The translations under genes were made by a program, and so were the position numbers. The notes below the pieces were generated by a model, which made no database searches, was not told where the DNA came from, and was given only the letters and a program-made list of their open reading frames with translations. DNA of 40,011 nt. Source: Treponema sp. (lineage in GTDB: Bacteria > Spirochaetota > Spirochaetia > Treponematales > Breznakiellaceae). The first letter of the stretch is position 1; every line of letters starts with the position of its first letter. Shown here one piece after another: positions 15,834 to 22,380 of this stretch. The stretch spans positions 1 through 40,011 of the forward strand of contig WRMC01000016.1 of assembly GCA_009777335.1 (NCBI GenBank), written 5' to 3'.

Positions 15834-16769
15834 ATGAAACATAGCCCCGGTAGGGGCGGGGGAGTGTTATGGTTCCTCCTCCTCCTCTCTGCCTGTTCCC
15901 GTCAGGGTCCCCCGGAACTGAGGGTCCTCCCGGGTGAAAACCTAAGCCCCGCCGGATCCCCCTGGCCGGCCCTGGCCCTGATCCACCCCGGCTCTGAGGC
16001 CCTCTGGTTCGAGCTGGACCACCGGGGGGCCGGCCATATCCAAGACCCCTCTGCTTCGGCCCTCAGCCCCTTCGAGCCCTGGCCCCTGGCCCGGCATGTG
16101 ACGGGCCTCCTCCTCTGGGAGGGCCGGGTGGTTATGGCGGTCAACCGGGAGGGCTTTTTGGTTCTTGAACCCCAGGAAGATGGGGAGCCGGCCCCCCTTA
16201 TTCTCTACCGGATTGAGGGGGCCGGAGTCTGGGATCCCTATACCGCCGAATCCCTCTTTCTCTACCAGGGCCGGCCGGCGGCCCTCCTCTACCGGAACGA
16301 TTTCTTTATGGACCACCCCTCTCCCCCGCCCCCAAGCCGGGTCTATGCCCTGGACCCCTTAAGCTCCCGGCCCCTGGCCCTCTCGGTCCCCGCCCTGGAT
16401 GCCCATCCCTCCCAGGGGCTCTGGGAAACCGAAGTGGTCCGCCGGGGCCCCAGCGGCTCCTGGTATATCAGGATGCGGGACCTGGACCGGGGGCAGGTTC
16501 TCTTTTTCCGTACCGAAGATCTGGGACAGGGGGGCCAGCAGGTGGGGATCTCCGAGTGGATCTATTCCTTCCCCGAAGAGGGCCTCGAAGAGGATCCCCT
16601 CTATCCCTTCCTTCCTCCCCTGCCCGAGGGCTTTGTCTACACCCACCTCATCTGTTTGGAACCCTACCTGGTGGCCGCCTGGGAAGAGCAAGACGAGGCC
16701 AGCATAGGTGCCGCAGGTTTCATGATCGTCCAGGGGGATTTTTTCGATGAAGCCCTTGACCTTCCCTAA
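15834..16769 (+). CDS. Lipoprotein of unknown function, possibly beta-propeller-like
   Basis: A 311-residue protein with a short lipoprotein signal (VLWFLLLLSAC). The mature region is rich in Trp, Pro, Gly and short strand-like pieces with repeated aromatic ends (LIHPGSEALWFELDHRG, VTGLLLWEGRVVMAVNREG, GSWYIRMRDLDRGQVLFF, LICLEPYLVAAWEEQD). This spacing suggests a beta-propeller, but no repeat family can be assigned. It is the second gene of a lipoprotein pair. Its last codons contain the -35 box of the histidine operon promoter, so the two transcription units overlap slightly. Confidence 0.75.
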   Translation: MKHSPGRGGGVLWFLLLLSACSRQGPPELRVLPGENLSPAGSPWPALALIHPGSEALWFELDHRGAGHIQDPSASALSPFEPWPLARHVTGLLLWEGRVVMAVNREGFLVLEPQEDGEPAPLILYRIEGAGVWDPYTAESLFLYQGRPAALLYRNDFFMDHPSPPPPSRVYALDPLSSRPLALSVPALDAHPSQGLWETEVVRRGPSGSWYIRMRDLDRGQVLFFRTEDLGQGGQQVGISEWIYSFPEEGLEEDPLYPFLPPLPEGFVYTHLICLEPYLVAAWEEQDEASIGAAGFMIVQGDFFDEALDLP

Positions 16770-16784
16770 AAAAAATAATATAGT
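16756..16784 (+). promoter_or_regulatory. Promoter of the histidine operon
   Basis: TTGACC (16756-16761), exactly 17 bp, TATAGT (16779-16784). Each box matches the sigma-70 consensus in five of six positions. Transcription should start six to eight bases downstream, which is at or next to the ATG (16791) of the leader peptide. The -35 lies inside the end of the preceding lipoprotein gene. Confidence 0.75.
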
Positions 16785-16790
16785 AAAAAC

Positions 16791-16874
16791 ATGAAACGGT
16801 ATCTGGACTTTCACCACCACCACCATCATCACCTCTCTTTGTCCGGGTCCGCGGTGGAGGGACTGCCCTTGTAA
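16791..16874 (+). CDS. hisL: Histidine operon leader peptide
   Basis: A 27-codon frame starting ATG AAA CGG TAT and containing seven consecutive histidine codons (16812-16832), ending at TAA 16872-16874. It lies between a strong promoter and a terminator hairpin, directly upstream of hisG. This is the classic design of a his attenuator: low charged tRNA-His stalls the ribosome on the His run. No Shine-Dalgarno precedes the ATG (upstream bases are TAGTAAAAAC), and the promoter's start point coincides with the ATG, so the peptide is probably translated from a leaderless RNA. Confidence 0.9.
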   Translation: MKRYLDFHHHHHHHLSLSGSAVEGLPL

Positions 16875-16915
16875 GGAAGTCCTGCCAGATTGCATCGGTT
16901 ATTCAACCGTGGACC
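16846..16915 (+). promoter_or_regulatory. Antiterminator pairing of the his attenuator
   Basis: GGTCCGCGGT (16846-16855), inside the leader frame 13 nt after the last His codon, can pair with ACCGTGGACC (16906-16915) over ten base pairs with one G-U. The second segment is the 5' arm of the terminator, so the two structures exclude each other. A ribosome stalled on the His codons leaves 16846-16855 free; a ribosome reaching the stop codon at 16874 covers it or has cleared it. This gives the expected histidine-dependent switch. Confidence 0.75.
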
Positions 16916-16937
16916 TCCGGGTCCACGGTTTTTTTTT
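16905..16937 (+). terminator. Rho-independent terminator (attenuator) before hisG
   Basis: Perfect stem AACCGTGGACC / GGTCCACGGTT (16905-16915 and 16920-16930) with a TCCG loop, running straight into a run of nine T (16929-16937). It stands between the leader peptide stop and hisG, whose own AAGGAG is at 16959-16964. Confidence 0.92.
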
Positions 16938-16972
16938 GCTCCATACCCTGTGATACTTAAGGAGAAGTAAAG

Positions 16973-17839
16973 ATGGATACATTGCGTTTATTAATTCCCA
17001 AGGGGCGGATCTATGACAAGGTCTCCCAGCTTTTTTCCGAGGCGGGGATCCCCATCTCCCTGGCCGACCGGACCTATAGGCCCATCCTGGGGACCGGCCA
17101 GACCAGAGAGAGCCTGGAGGCCAAGATCATGAAACCCCAAAATGTGGGGGAACTATTAGAGCTGGGCCGCCACGATGCGGGCTTTACAGGCCTGGACTGG
17201 ATTAAAGAGAACGGCGCTGATGTGGAGGAGCTGATGGATCTGGGCTTCGACAAGGTCAAGATCGTGGCGGCCATACCAGCGGGGACCGATGAGGCGGAGC
17301 TTAAAAAGAAGAAGATCGTGGCGGCCACCGAGTATGTAAACCTCTCCAAGGCCTGGCTTGAGGCCGGGGGCTGGGACTACCGGCTCCTTCGGACCTACGG
17401 GGCCACCGAGGTATTCCCCCCCGATGATGCGGATCTGATCATCGACAACACCTCCTCGGGCCAGACCCTGAGGGATAACGGCCTAAACATCATAGGCACC
17501 ATCCTGGAAAGTTCCACCCGTTTTGTGGCCTCCCGGGCCGCCATGGCCGACAAGGGCAAGGCCCGCCGGATCCAGGAACTGGCCATGCTCTTTCAGGCCG
17601 TCCTGGACGGCCGGGACCGGGTCATGCTGGAGATGAACGTCCCCAAGGACAGGTTTCAAGAGATGGTCCGGGACCTCCCGGCCATGCGGAGCCCCACGGT
17701 GGCCCCCCTCTACGGAGATGAGGGCTTTGGGGTAAAAATAGCCATCAAAAAAACCGAGGTCCCCGATTTAATTCCCCGCCTAAAAGAGGCCGGAGCCAGC
17801 GACATCGTCGAATACGATCTCCGTAAGGTCGTGGAGTAA
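16973..17839 (+). CDS. hisG: ATP phosphoribosyltransferase, long form
   Basis: A 288-residue HisG, the first enzyme of histidine synthesis, joining ATP and PRPP to phosphoribosyl-ATP. The N-terminal catalytic part shows LLIPKGRIYDKV, GRHDAGFTGLDWIKENGADV and ADLIIDNTSSGQTLRDNGL (PRPP site). The last about 75 residues (PKDRFQEMVRDLPAMRSPTV, then a KKTEVPDLIPRLKEAGASDI stretch) form the ACT-like regulatory domain of the long-form enzyme. That form needs no HisZ and is usually inhibited by histidine. AAGGAG lies eight bases before ATG 16973. The gene is therefore controlled at two levels: attenuation of the RNA and, by family knowledge, feedback inhibition of the enzyme. Confidence 0.96.
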   Translation: MDTLRLLIPKGRIYDKVSQLFSEAGIPISLADRTYRPILGTGQTRESLEAKIMKPQNVGELLELGRHDAGFTGLDWIKENGADVEELMDLGFDKVKIVAAIPAGTDEAELKKKKIVAATEYVNLSKAWLEAGGWDYRLLRTYGATEVFPPDDADLIIDNTSSGQTLRDNGLNIIGTILESSTRFVASRAAMADKGKARRIQELAMLFQAVLDGRDRVMLEMNVPKDRFQEMVRDLPAMRSPTVAPLYGDEGFGVKIAIKKTEVPDLIPRLKEAGASDIVEYDLRKVVE

Positions 17840-17848
17840 GGAGGAAGT

Positions 17849-18469
17849 ATGGCAAGGATAGGTGAAATAGAACGGAAGACCAAAGAAACCTTCATTGTGA
17901 TGAAGCTAAACCTGGATGGCACCGGGGAGGCCAAGCTGGACTACCCCATAGGTTTTATGAGCCACATGCTTAACTCCTTTGCCCGCCATGGCCTCTTTGA
18001 TATAGAACTTAAGGCCCAGGGAGATCTGGAGGTGGATCAGCACCACCTGGTCGAAGACACCGGTATAGTCCTGGGCCAATGTTTCCTCGAGGCCCTGGGA
18101 GAGGGCCGGGGGATCCGCCGGATAGGTAGCTGCCTTCTCCCCATGGACGAAACCCTGGTCCGGGCGGCGGTGGATCTATCGGGCCGGCCCTTCCTGGTCT
18201 ACCAGGCCGCTGACCTGGAGGCCGCCATTTCCGGGGTCCCCCTGGTTTCGGAGGGCCAGGCCTTTCAGACTGATACCACCGAAGACTTCTGGCAGGGCTT
18301 TGCCTTTGCGGCCAAGCTTAACCTCCACCTGGACATCCTGCGGGGCCGGAACGACCACCACAAAGTTGAGGCCCTCTTTAAGGCTGCCGCCCGGGCCCTT
18401 AGAGAAGCCTGCGAAATCGATCCCCGGGCAGCCCACATCATCCCCTCAACCAAAGGAGTACTCCTATGA
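17849..18469 (+). CDS. hisB: Imidazoleglycerol-phosphate dehydratase
   Basis: A 206-residue monofunctional HisB, which removes water from imidazoleglycerol phosphate. The two manganese-binding motifs are intact: VDQHHLVEDTGIVLG in the first half and GRNDHHKVEALFKAAARAL in the second. Length fits the dehydratase domain alone, so there is no fused histidinol phosphatase. A small oddity is GFMSHMLNSFARHG where most family members have an aspartate before HML (FDHML or LDHML); the metal-binding His is kept. Nine bases separate it from hisG, with GGAGG before the ATG. Its stop overlaps the hisF start by four bases. Confidence 0.95.
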   Translation: MARIGEIERKTKETFIVMKLNLDGTGEAKLDYPIGFMSHMLNSFARHGLFDIELKAQGDLEVDQHHLVEDTGIVLGQCFLEALGEGRGIRRIGSCLLPMDETLVRAAVDLSGRPFLVYQAADLEAAISGVPLVSEGQAFQTDTTEDFWQGFAFAAKLNLHLDILRGRNDHHKVEALFKAAARALREACEIDPRAAHIIPSTKGVLL

Positions 18470-19242
18470 ACGATGGATTTAAACGCATCATCCCCTGCCT
18501 GGACATCAAAGATTGCCGGGTGGTAAAGGGGGTGCAATTCGAGGGCCTCTCGGACGCCGGGGACCCCATCTCCCTGGCCCGGCGCTACCAGAGCGAGGGG
18601 GCTGACTGTCTGGCTTCCCTGGACATAGGTTCCTCGGACCGCCGGGCCTTTGTGAAGCTCATCTCCGAGATCGCTTCCGGCCTTAGCATCCCCTTCTGTG
18701 TAGGGGGGGGCATCAAGACCCTGGATGACATGAAGGAGCTCATGGATGCGGGGGTCACCATGGTCTCGGTGTCCAGCGCCGCCCTGGCCCGGCCCGAACT
18801 GCTGTCCGAAATGGCCGGAGCCTACGGGAACAAGGCGGTGGTCCTGGCCATAGATGCCCGGCGGGTCCCGGGCCCCGAACCCCGCTGGGAGGCCTATGCC
18901 AATGGGGGCCGGGTCAACTCGGGCCTCGATGTCATAACATGGGCCAAGAGGGGCTGCGAGCTGGGGGCCGGCGAAATCATGCTAAACTCCATCGACGCCG
19001 ACGGCACCAAGGGGGGCTACGACCTGGAACTCTGCCAGGCCGTCGCCGGGGCTGTCCCCGTGCCGGTCATAGCCTCGGGGGGTGCCGGGAGCCTGGAGCA
19101 GATAGAACAGGTCCTTTCCCAGACCGCCGTCGAAGCGGCCCTGGTGGCCTCCATCCTCCACTACGGCAATACCAGTGTGCTGGAGATTAAAGAATACCTC
19201 AAGGAAAGGGGAATAAAGGTCTATGGTAGTAGCATCAATTGA
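18466..19242 (+). CDS. hisF: Imidazole glycerol phosphate synthase subunit HisF
   Basis: A 258-residue TIM barrel, the cyclase subunit of IGP synthase. Both catalytic aspartates are in place ([15 protein letters not shown] at the N-terminus and [11 protein letters not shown] in the middle), with phosphate-binding loops [12 protein letters not shown] and [16 protein letters not shown]. The [17 protein letters not shown] strand is also typical. It overlaps hisB by four bases (ATGA). In the cell HisF works with the glutaminase HisH, which supplies ammonia, but hisH is not in this operon and must lie elsewhere or be replaced by free ammonia. Confidence 0.96.
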   Translation: MNDGFKRIIPCLDIKDCRVVKGVQFEGLSDAGDPISLARRYQSEGADCLASLDIGSSDRRAFVKLISEIASGLSIPFCVGGGIKTLDDMKELMDAGVTMVSVSSAALARPELLSEMAGAYGNKAVVLAIDARRVPGPEPRWEAYANGGRVNSGLDVITWAKRGCELGAGEIMLNSIDADGTKGGYDLELCQAVAGAVPVPVIASGGAGSLEQIEQVLSQTAVEAALVASILHYGNTSVLEIKEYLKERGIKVYGSSIN

Positions 19243-20497
19243 TCTCCAGGGGGGAAGGGCGGTACAGCTCCGCCAGGGGGAAGACCTGGTCCTCCAGCGG
19301 GAGGATGTGTCCAGCCTCATCAAAGACTTTGACCGCTACGGCGAAGTGGCCCTCATCGATCTGGATGCCGCCAAGGGTGAGGGCTCCAATCTGGAACTGA
19401 TAAAAGAACTCCTTCCTAGGGCCTCCTGCCGGGTAGGGGGGGGGATCCGAAGCCCCGAAACAGCCAAAGAACTGGTCAGCCTGGGGGCCAAGAAGATCAT
19501 CATAGGTTCCATGGCCTTCCGGGACCCCGGCAAGCCAGGGGCCTTTGCCCTTAACCGCCCCTTCCTCCAGGCCCTTAAGGAGGCCATAGGTAGGGAGCGG
19601 CTCATCGTGGCGGTGGACGCCCGGGGCTCCGATATTCTGGTGGACGGCTGGAGGACCTCCACGGGGCTGGACCTCTCTAGCACCGCCGCCGCCCTGGGGG
19701 ACTGGGCGGGGGAACTCCTCTACACCTGTGTGGAGCGGGAAGGGACCATGGGCGGCATAGACATGGAGATGGTACAGCAGCTTCGAAGGGCGGTCCCCCA
19801 GAAGCTCACCGTGGCGGGGGGGGTAAGCACCCTGGAAGAAGTAAAAGCCATAGCCGCCCTGGGTTGTGATGTCCAGCTTGGCATGGCCCTCTACACGGGA
19901 AAGCTCTCCCTGGAAGAGACCTTTATCGAATCCCTCAACTGGGGGAAGGGCCAGGACTCCCTCCTCCCCCTTATCGCCCAGTCCCCCGACGGCCAGGTTC
20001 TCATGATGGGCTATGGGGACCGGGAATCCCTCCGGGAATCCTTTAAGCGGGGGAAGCTCTGCTTCCACAGCCGAAGCCGGGGAAAGCTCTGGATGAAGGG
20101 GGAGGAGTCGGGGAACACCCTGGGCCTCCGCCGCCTTAGGGCCGATTGTGACCGGGACACCCTCCTGGCCACCGTGGTAGCCCAGGGCCCGGTCTGTCAC
20201 TCTGGCGAGTATAGTTGTTTTGAAACGAACCGCCGCTTTAGCTGGGAATACCTCCAGGAGATCATCGCCGACCGTTTTGCCAAGGCCCCTCCAGGCTCTT
20301 ATACGGCCACTCTGGATGATACTTTAGTCCGGGAAAAACTGATGGAAGAAGCGGAGGAACTCTGCACCGCCCTGAGCCATGGCGATAAGGTCTGGGAGGC
20401 CGCAGATGTCCTCTACTTTACCACCGCCCTCATTACCCGGGCCGGCCTGGACGTGACCGAAGTTTTAAGGGAGCTGGAGCGGAGACACCTAAGATGA
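19223..20497 (+). CDS. hisAIE: Trifunctional HisA-HisI-HisE fusion
   Basis: A 424-residue chain carrying three enzymes. Residues 1 to about 235 are HisA, the ProFAR isomerase barrel ([46 protein letters not shown]). Residues about 243-345 are HisI, phosphoribosyl-AMP cyclohydrolase, with SRGKLWMKGEESGNTL and the zinc motifs DCDRDTLL and CHSGEYSCF. Residues about 362-424 are HisE, phosphoribosyl-ATP pyrophosphatase (REKLMEEAEELCTAL and WEAADVLYF, with the acidic metal ligands). Together these are steps 2, 3 and 4 of the pathway in one polypeptide. HisIE fusions are common; joining HisA in front is unusual. The frame is continuous and ATG 19223 lies in the end of hisF (20-base overlap) with AAAGG just before it. 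Confidence 0.93.
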   Translation: MVVASIDLQGGRAVQLRQGEDLVLQREDVSSLIKDFDRYGEVALIDLDAAKGEGSNLELIKELLPRASCRVGGGIRSPETAKELVSLGAKKIIIGSMAFRDPGKPGAFALNRPFLQALKEAIGRERLIVAVDARGSDILVDGWRTSTGLDLSSTAAALGDWAGELLYTCVEREGTMGGIDMEMVQQLRRAVPQKLTVAGGVSTLEEVKAIAALGCDVQLGMALYTGKLSLEETFIESLNWGKGQDSLLPLIAQSPDGQVLMMGYGDRESLRESFKRGKLCFHSRSRGKLWMKGEESGNTLGLRRLRADCDRDTLLATVVAQGPVCHSGEYSCFETNRRFSWEYLQEIIADRFAKAPPGSYTATLDDTLVREKLMEEAEELCTALSHGDKVWEAADVLYFTTALITRAGLDVTEVLRELERRHLR

Positions 20498-21576
20498 GCA
20501 GCTACTGGAGCCAGAGGGCCCAAAAGGCCCAGCCCTATGTGCCGGGGGAGCAGCCCCGGGAAAGAACGTTTATCAAGCTCAACACCAACGAGAATCCCTA
20601 TCCCCCTTCTCCCCGGGTCCTGGAAGCTATGGAAGGGGTTGCGGCAAACTTAAGGCTCTATCCGGATCCGGTCTCCCTGGAACTGAGGGAGGCCGCCGCC
20701 AGGCGTTATGGCCTGGAAAGCAGCCAGGTTTTTCCCGGGAACGGATCCGATGAGGTCCTGGGCTTTGCCTTTGGAGCCTTTTTTGATCCCCAGAAAGAGG
20801 CGGTCCTCTTTCCTGATATCACCTATAGTTTTTATCCTGTCTACTGCCAGCTCTGGGATATCCCTTATAAAACCATAGCCCTGGAGGAGGACTTTACGAT
20901 ACAGCCCGGGCCCTACCTGGAAAGGTCCGGGGGCATAGTCATCTCTAACCCCAATGCCCCCACGGGGATCCTTCTGCCCCTGGATGAACTCAAGCAGATC
21001 GCCCAGGCAGCTCTGGAGAGCCAAAGGGTTTTTATTGTCGACGAGGCCTACATGGCCTTTTCTCAAAGCCCCTCGGCCCTCTCGCTTATCAGGGACTTTC
21101 CCAATGTCCTGGTGGTAAAAACCCTCTCCAAGGAGTATTCCCTGGCGGGCCTTCGATCGGGCCTGGCCCTGGGTTCCAGGGAGCTTATCGAGGGCTTGGA
21201 ACGTATAAAGGATTCCTTTAATTCCTATCCCATGGACAGGCTGGCCCAGGCCCTGAGCATCGCCGCCCTCGAGGACATCCCCTACTATGAGGGGATCACC
21301 CAAAAGATCATCGCCACCCGGGAAAGATGCGCCGCTCGGTTAAAGACCCTGGGCTTTTCCGTCCTTCCCTCGGGGGCCAACTTCCTCTTTGCCTCTCCTC
21401 CCCAAGGCTGCCCCCTAAGGGGAGGGGACTTTTACGCCGCCCTTAGGGAAAGGGGCATTCTGGTTAGGCATTTCGAAAAGAACCGAATCAACGACTTCTT
21501 GAGGATCACCATAGGAACTGACGATGAAATGGATGAATTTTTAAGGGCCGCTGAGGAGGTCGCCCGGTCCAAATAA
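20494..21576 (+). CDS. hisC: Histidinol-phosphate aminotransferase
   Basis: A 360-residue PLP-dependent class I/II aminotransferase that converts imidazole-acetol phosphate to histidinol phosphate. The N-terminal KLNTNENPYPPSPRVLEAM is the standard HisC motif. SNPNAPTGILLP and IVDEAYMAF are the cofactor ring and nitrogen contacts, and the lysine that binds PLP is in VVKTLSKEYSLAGLRSG. RITIGTDDEMDEFL ends the protein as usual. It overlaps the fusion gene by four bases (ATGA). A hemerythrin gene follows after 143 bp, so hisC is followed by the only sizeable gap in the operon. Confidence 0.95.
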   Translation: MSSYWSQRAQKAQPYVPGEQPRERTFIKLNTNENPYPPSPRVLEAMEGVAANLRLYPDPVSLELREAAARRYGLESSQVFPGNGSDEVLGFAFGAFFDPQKEAVLFPDITYSFYPVYCQLWDIPYKTIALEEDFTIQPGPYLERSGGIVISNPNAPTGILLPLDELKQIAQAALESQRVFIVDEAYMAFSQSPSALSLIRDFPNVLVVKTLSKEYSLAGLRSGLALGSRELIEGLERIKDSFNSYPMDRLAQALSIAALEDIPYYEGITQKIIATRERCAARLKTLGFSVLPSGANFLFASPPQGCPLRGGDFYAALRERGILVRHFEKNRINDFLRITIGTDDEMDEFLRAAEEVARSK

Positions 21577-21584
21577 AACCGTAC

Positions 21585-21636
21585 CCTTTTGGGTGTTTTT
21601 GCGACGAAGATTTTTTCCTTTTGGGTGTATTTTTGC
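21585..21636 (+). repeat. Imperfect direct repeat between hisC and the hemerythrin gene
   Basis: CCTTTTGGGTGTTTTTGC (21585-21602) recurs as CCTTTTGGGTGTATTTTTGC (21617-21636) with one inserted or deleted region (two bases). Each copy ends in a T-run, and the first also has an ACCC-TTTT-GGGT mini-hairpin. It may weaken or process the transcript here, but it is too weak to call a terminator. Confidence 0.4.
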
Positions 21637-21675
21637 CCCTCCGGTTCCCTAATAATGTTAGGTAACACAGAGATG

Positions 21676-21700
21676 GAGAGGCAGACCTGGCTGCCCTCTC
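21676..21700 (+). repeat. Inverted repeat in the hemerythrin 5' leader
   Basis: GAGAGGCAG (21676-21684) faces CTGCCCTCTC (21691-21700), forming a nine-pair stem with one bulged C. It ends 19 bases before the start codon, close to the GGGAGAGG ribosome-binding site, and could affect translation or RNA stability. Confidence 0.35.
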
Positions 21701-21719
21701 TGTCAAGGGAGAGGAAAAC

Positions 21720-22355
21720 ATGTCAAAAAGTAAGCTAGGGTTTCAGAGGCAGCCGTATTACCTGCAGGATCAGTGGATAGAGCATGTCCGTTGGAGTGAC
21801 TCTTATTCGATGAAGATCAAATTGATCGATGACCAGCACATGGAGATACTGCGCTTTGTCAACGATCTTTTAAACAACAAGGAGGAGACAGAAGCCGACA
21901 AGCACGAGTACTTTAAGGATGTCATAGGACGGACGGTTCTGTATATCAAGAACCACTTCGCCACCGAAGAAAGGATCATGCTGGCCACCAGGTTCCCCGG
22001 CTACGAGGATCACAAGAAGGCCCACAACGGGTTTACCCTGACGGTCATTAAAAGCGCCAAGGATTTCGAAGATGGAAAGCGGCTGGTCTTGACCAACTTT
22101 ACCAACTTCCTCCGTAACTGGGTCCTGGCCCATATCGCTGTGATGGACGTTCTTTACATCAAACATTTTAAGCGATTCAATATTTGCTGCACCATGAGCG
22201 ATACGGGGCTAAGCACCGAAGACATCGTAAATGCGGCATTTGAACAGCCCGGTTCGGACCTGCATCTTTGCCCTGTCTGCCGGGGCCTGTATTACTCGCA
22301 GCAGAGCGTAGAGGACCTGGAAAAGGAATGGAACACGGTGGCTGCCAACCACTAA
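21720..22355 (+). CDS. Bacteriohemerythrin with C-terminal CxxC tail
   Basis: A 211-residue protein with a complete hemerythrin di-iron site: His40 (LIDDQH), His79 and Glu83 (KNHFATEERIM), His98 and His102 (YEDHKKAHNGF), and His138 and Asp143 (LAHIAVMD). These bind O2 or sense it. After the domain comes about 60 residues with two adjacent Cys (FNICCTM) and a CPVC motif near 184-187, which may bind a metal or act in redox. GGGAGAGG precedes the ATG. It stands between hisC and hisD, both histidine synthesis genes, although no pathway link is known. It may serve oxygen protection in an anaerobe. Placement inside the operon is clear; the reason is not. Confidence 0.9.
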   Translation: MSKSKLGFQRQPYYLQDQWIEHVRWSDSYSMKIKLIDDQHMEILRFVNDLLNNKEETEADKHEYFKDVIGRTVLYIKNHFATEERIMLATRFPGYEDHKKAHNGFTLTVIKSAKDFEDGKRLVLTNFTNFLRNWVLAHIAVMDVLYIKHFKRFNICCTMSDTGLSTEDIVNAAFEQPGSDLHLCPVCRGLYYSQQSVEDLEKEWNTVAANH

Positions 22356-22380
22356 GGGGGCGGCCCCAAAGGAGTATACC

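Noticed and set aside
19235-20200. 321-residue minus-strand frame inside the hisA-hisIE gene
   Set aside because: It is exactly opposite conserved enzyme motifs and is Gly/Pro-rich without recognisable domains.
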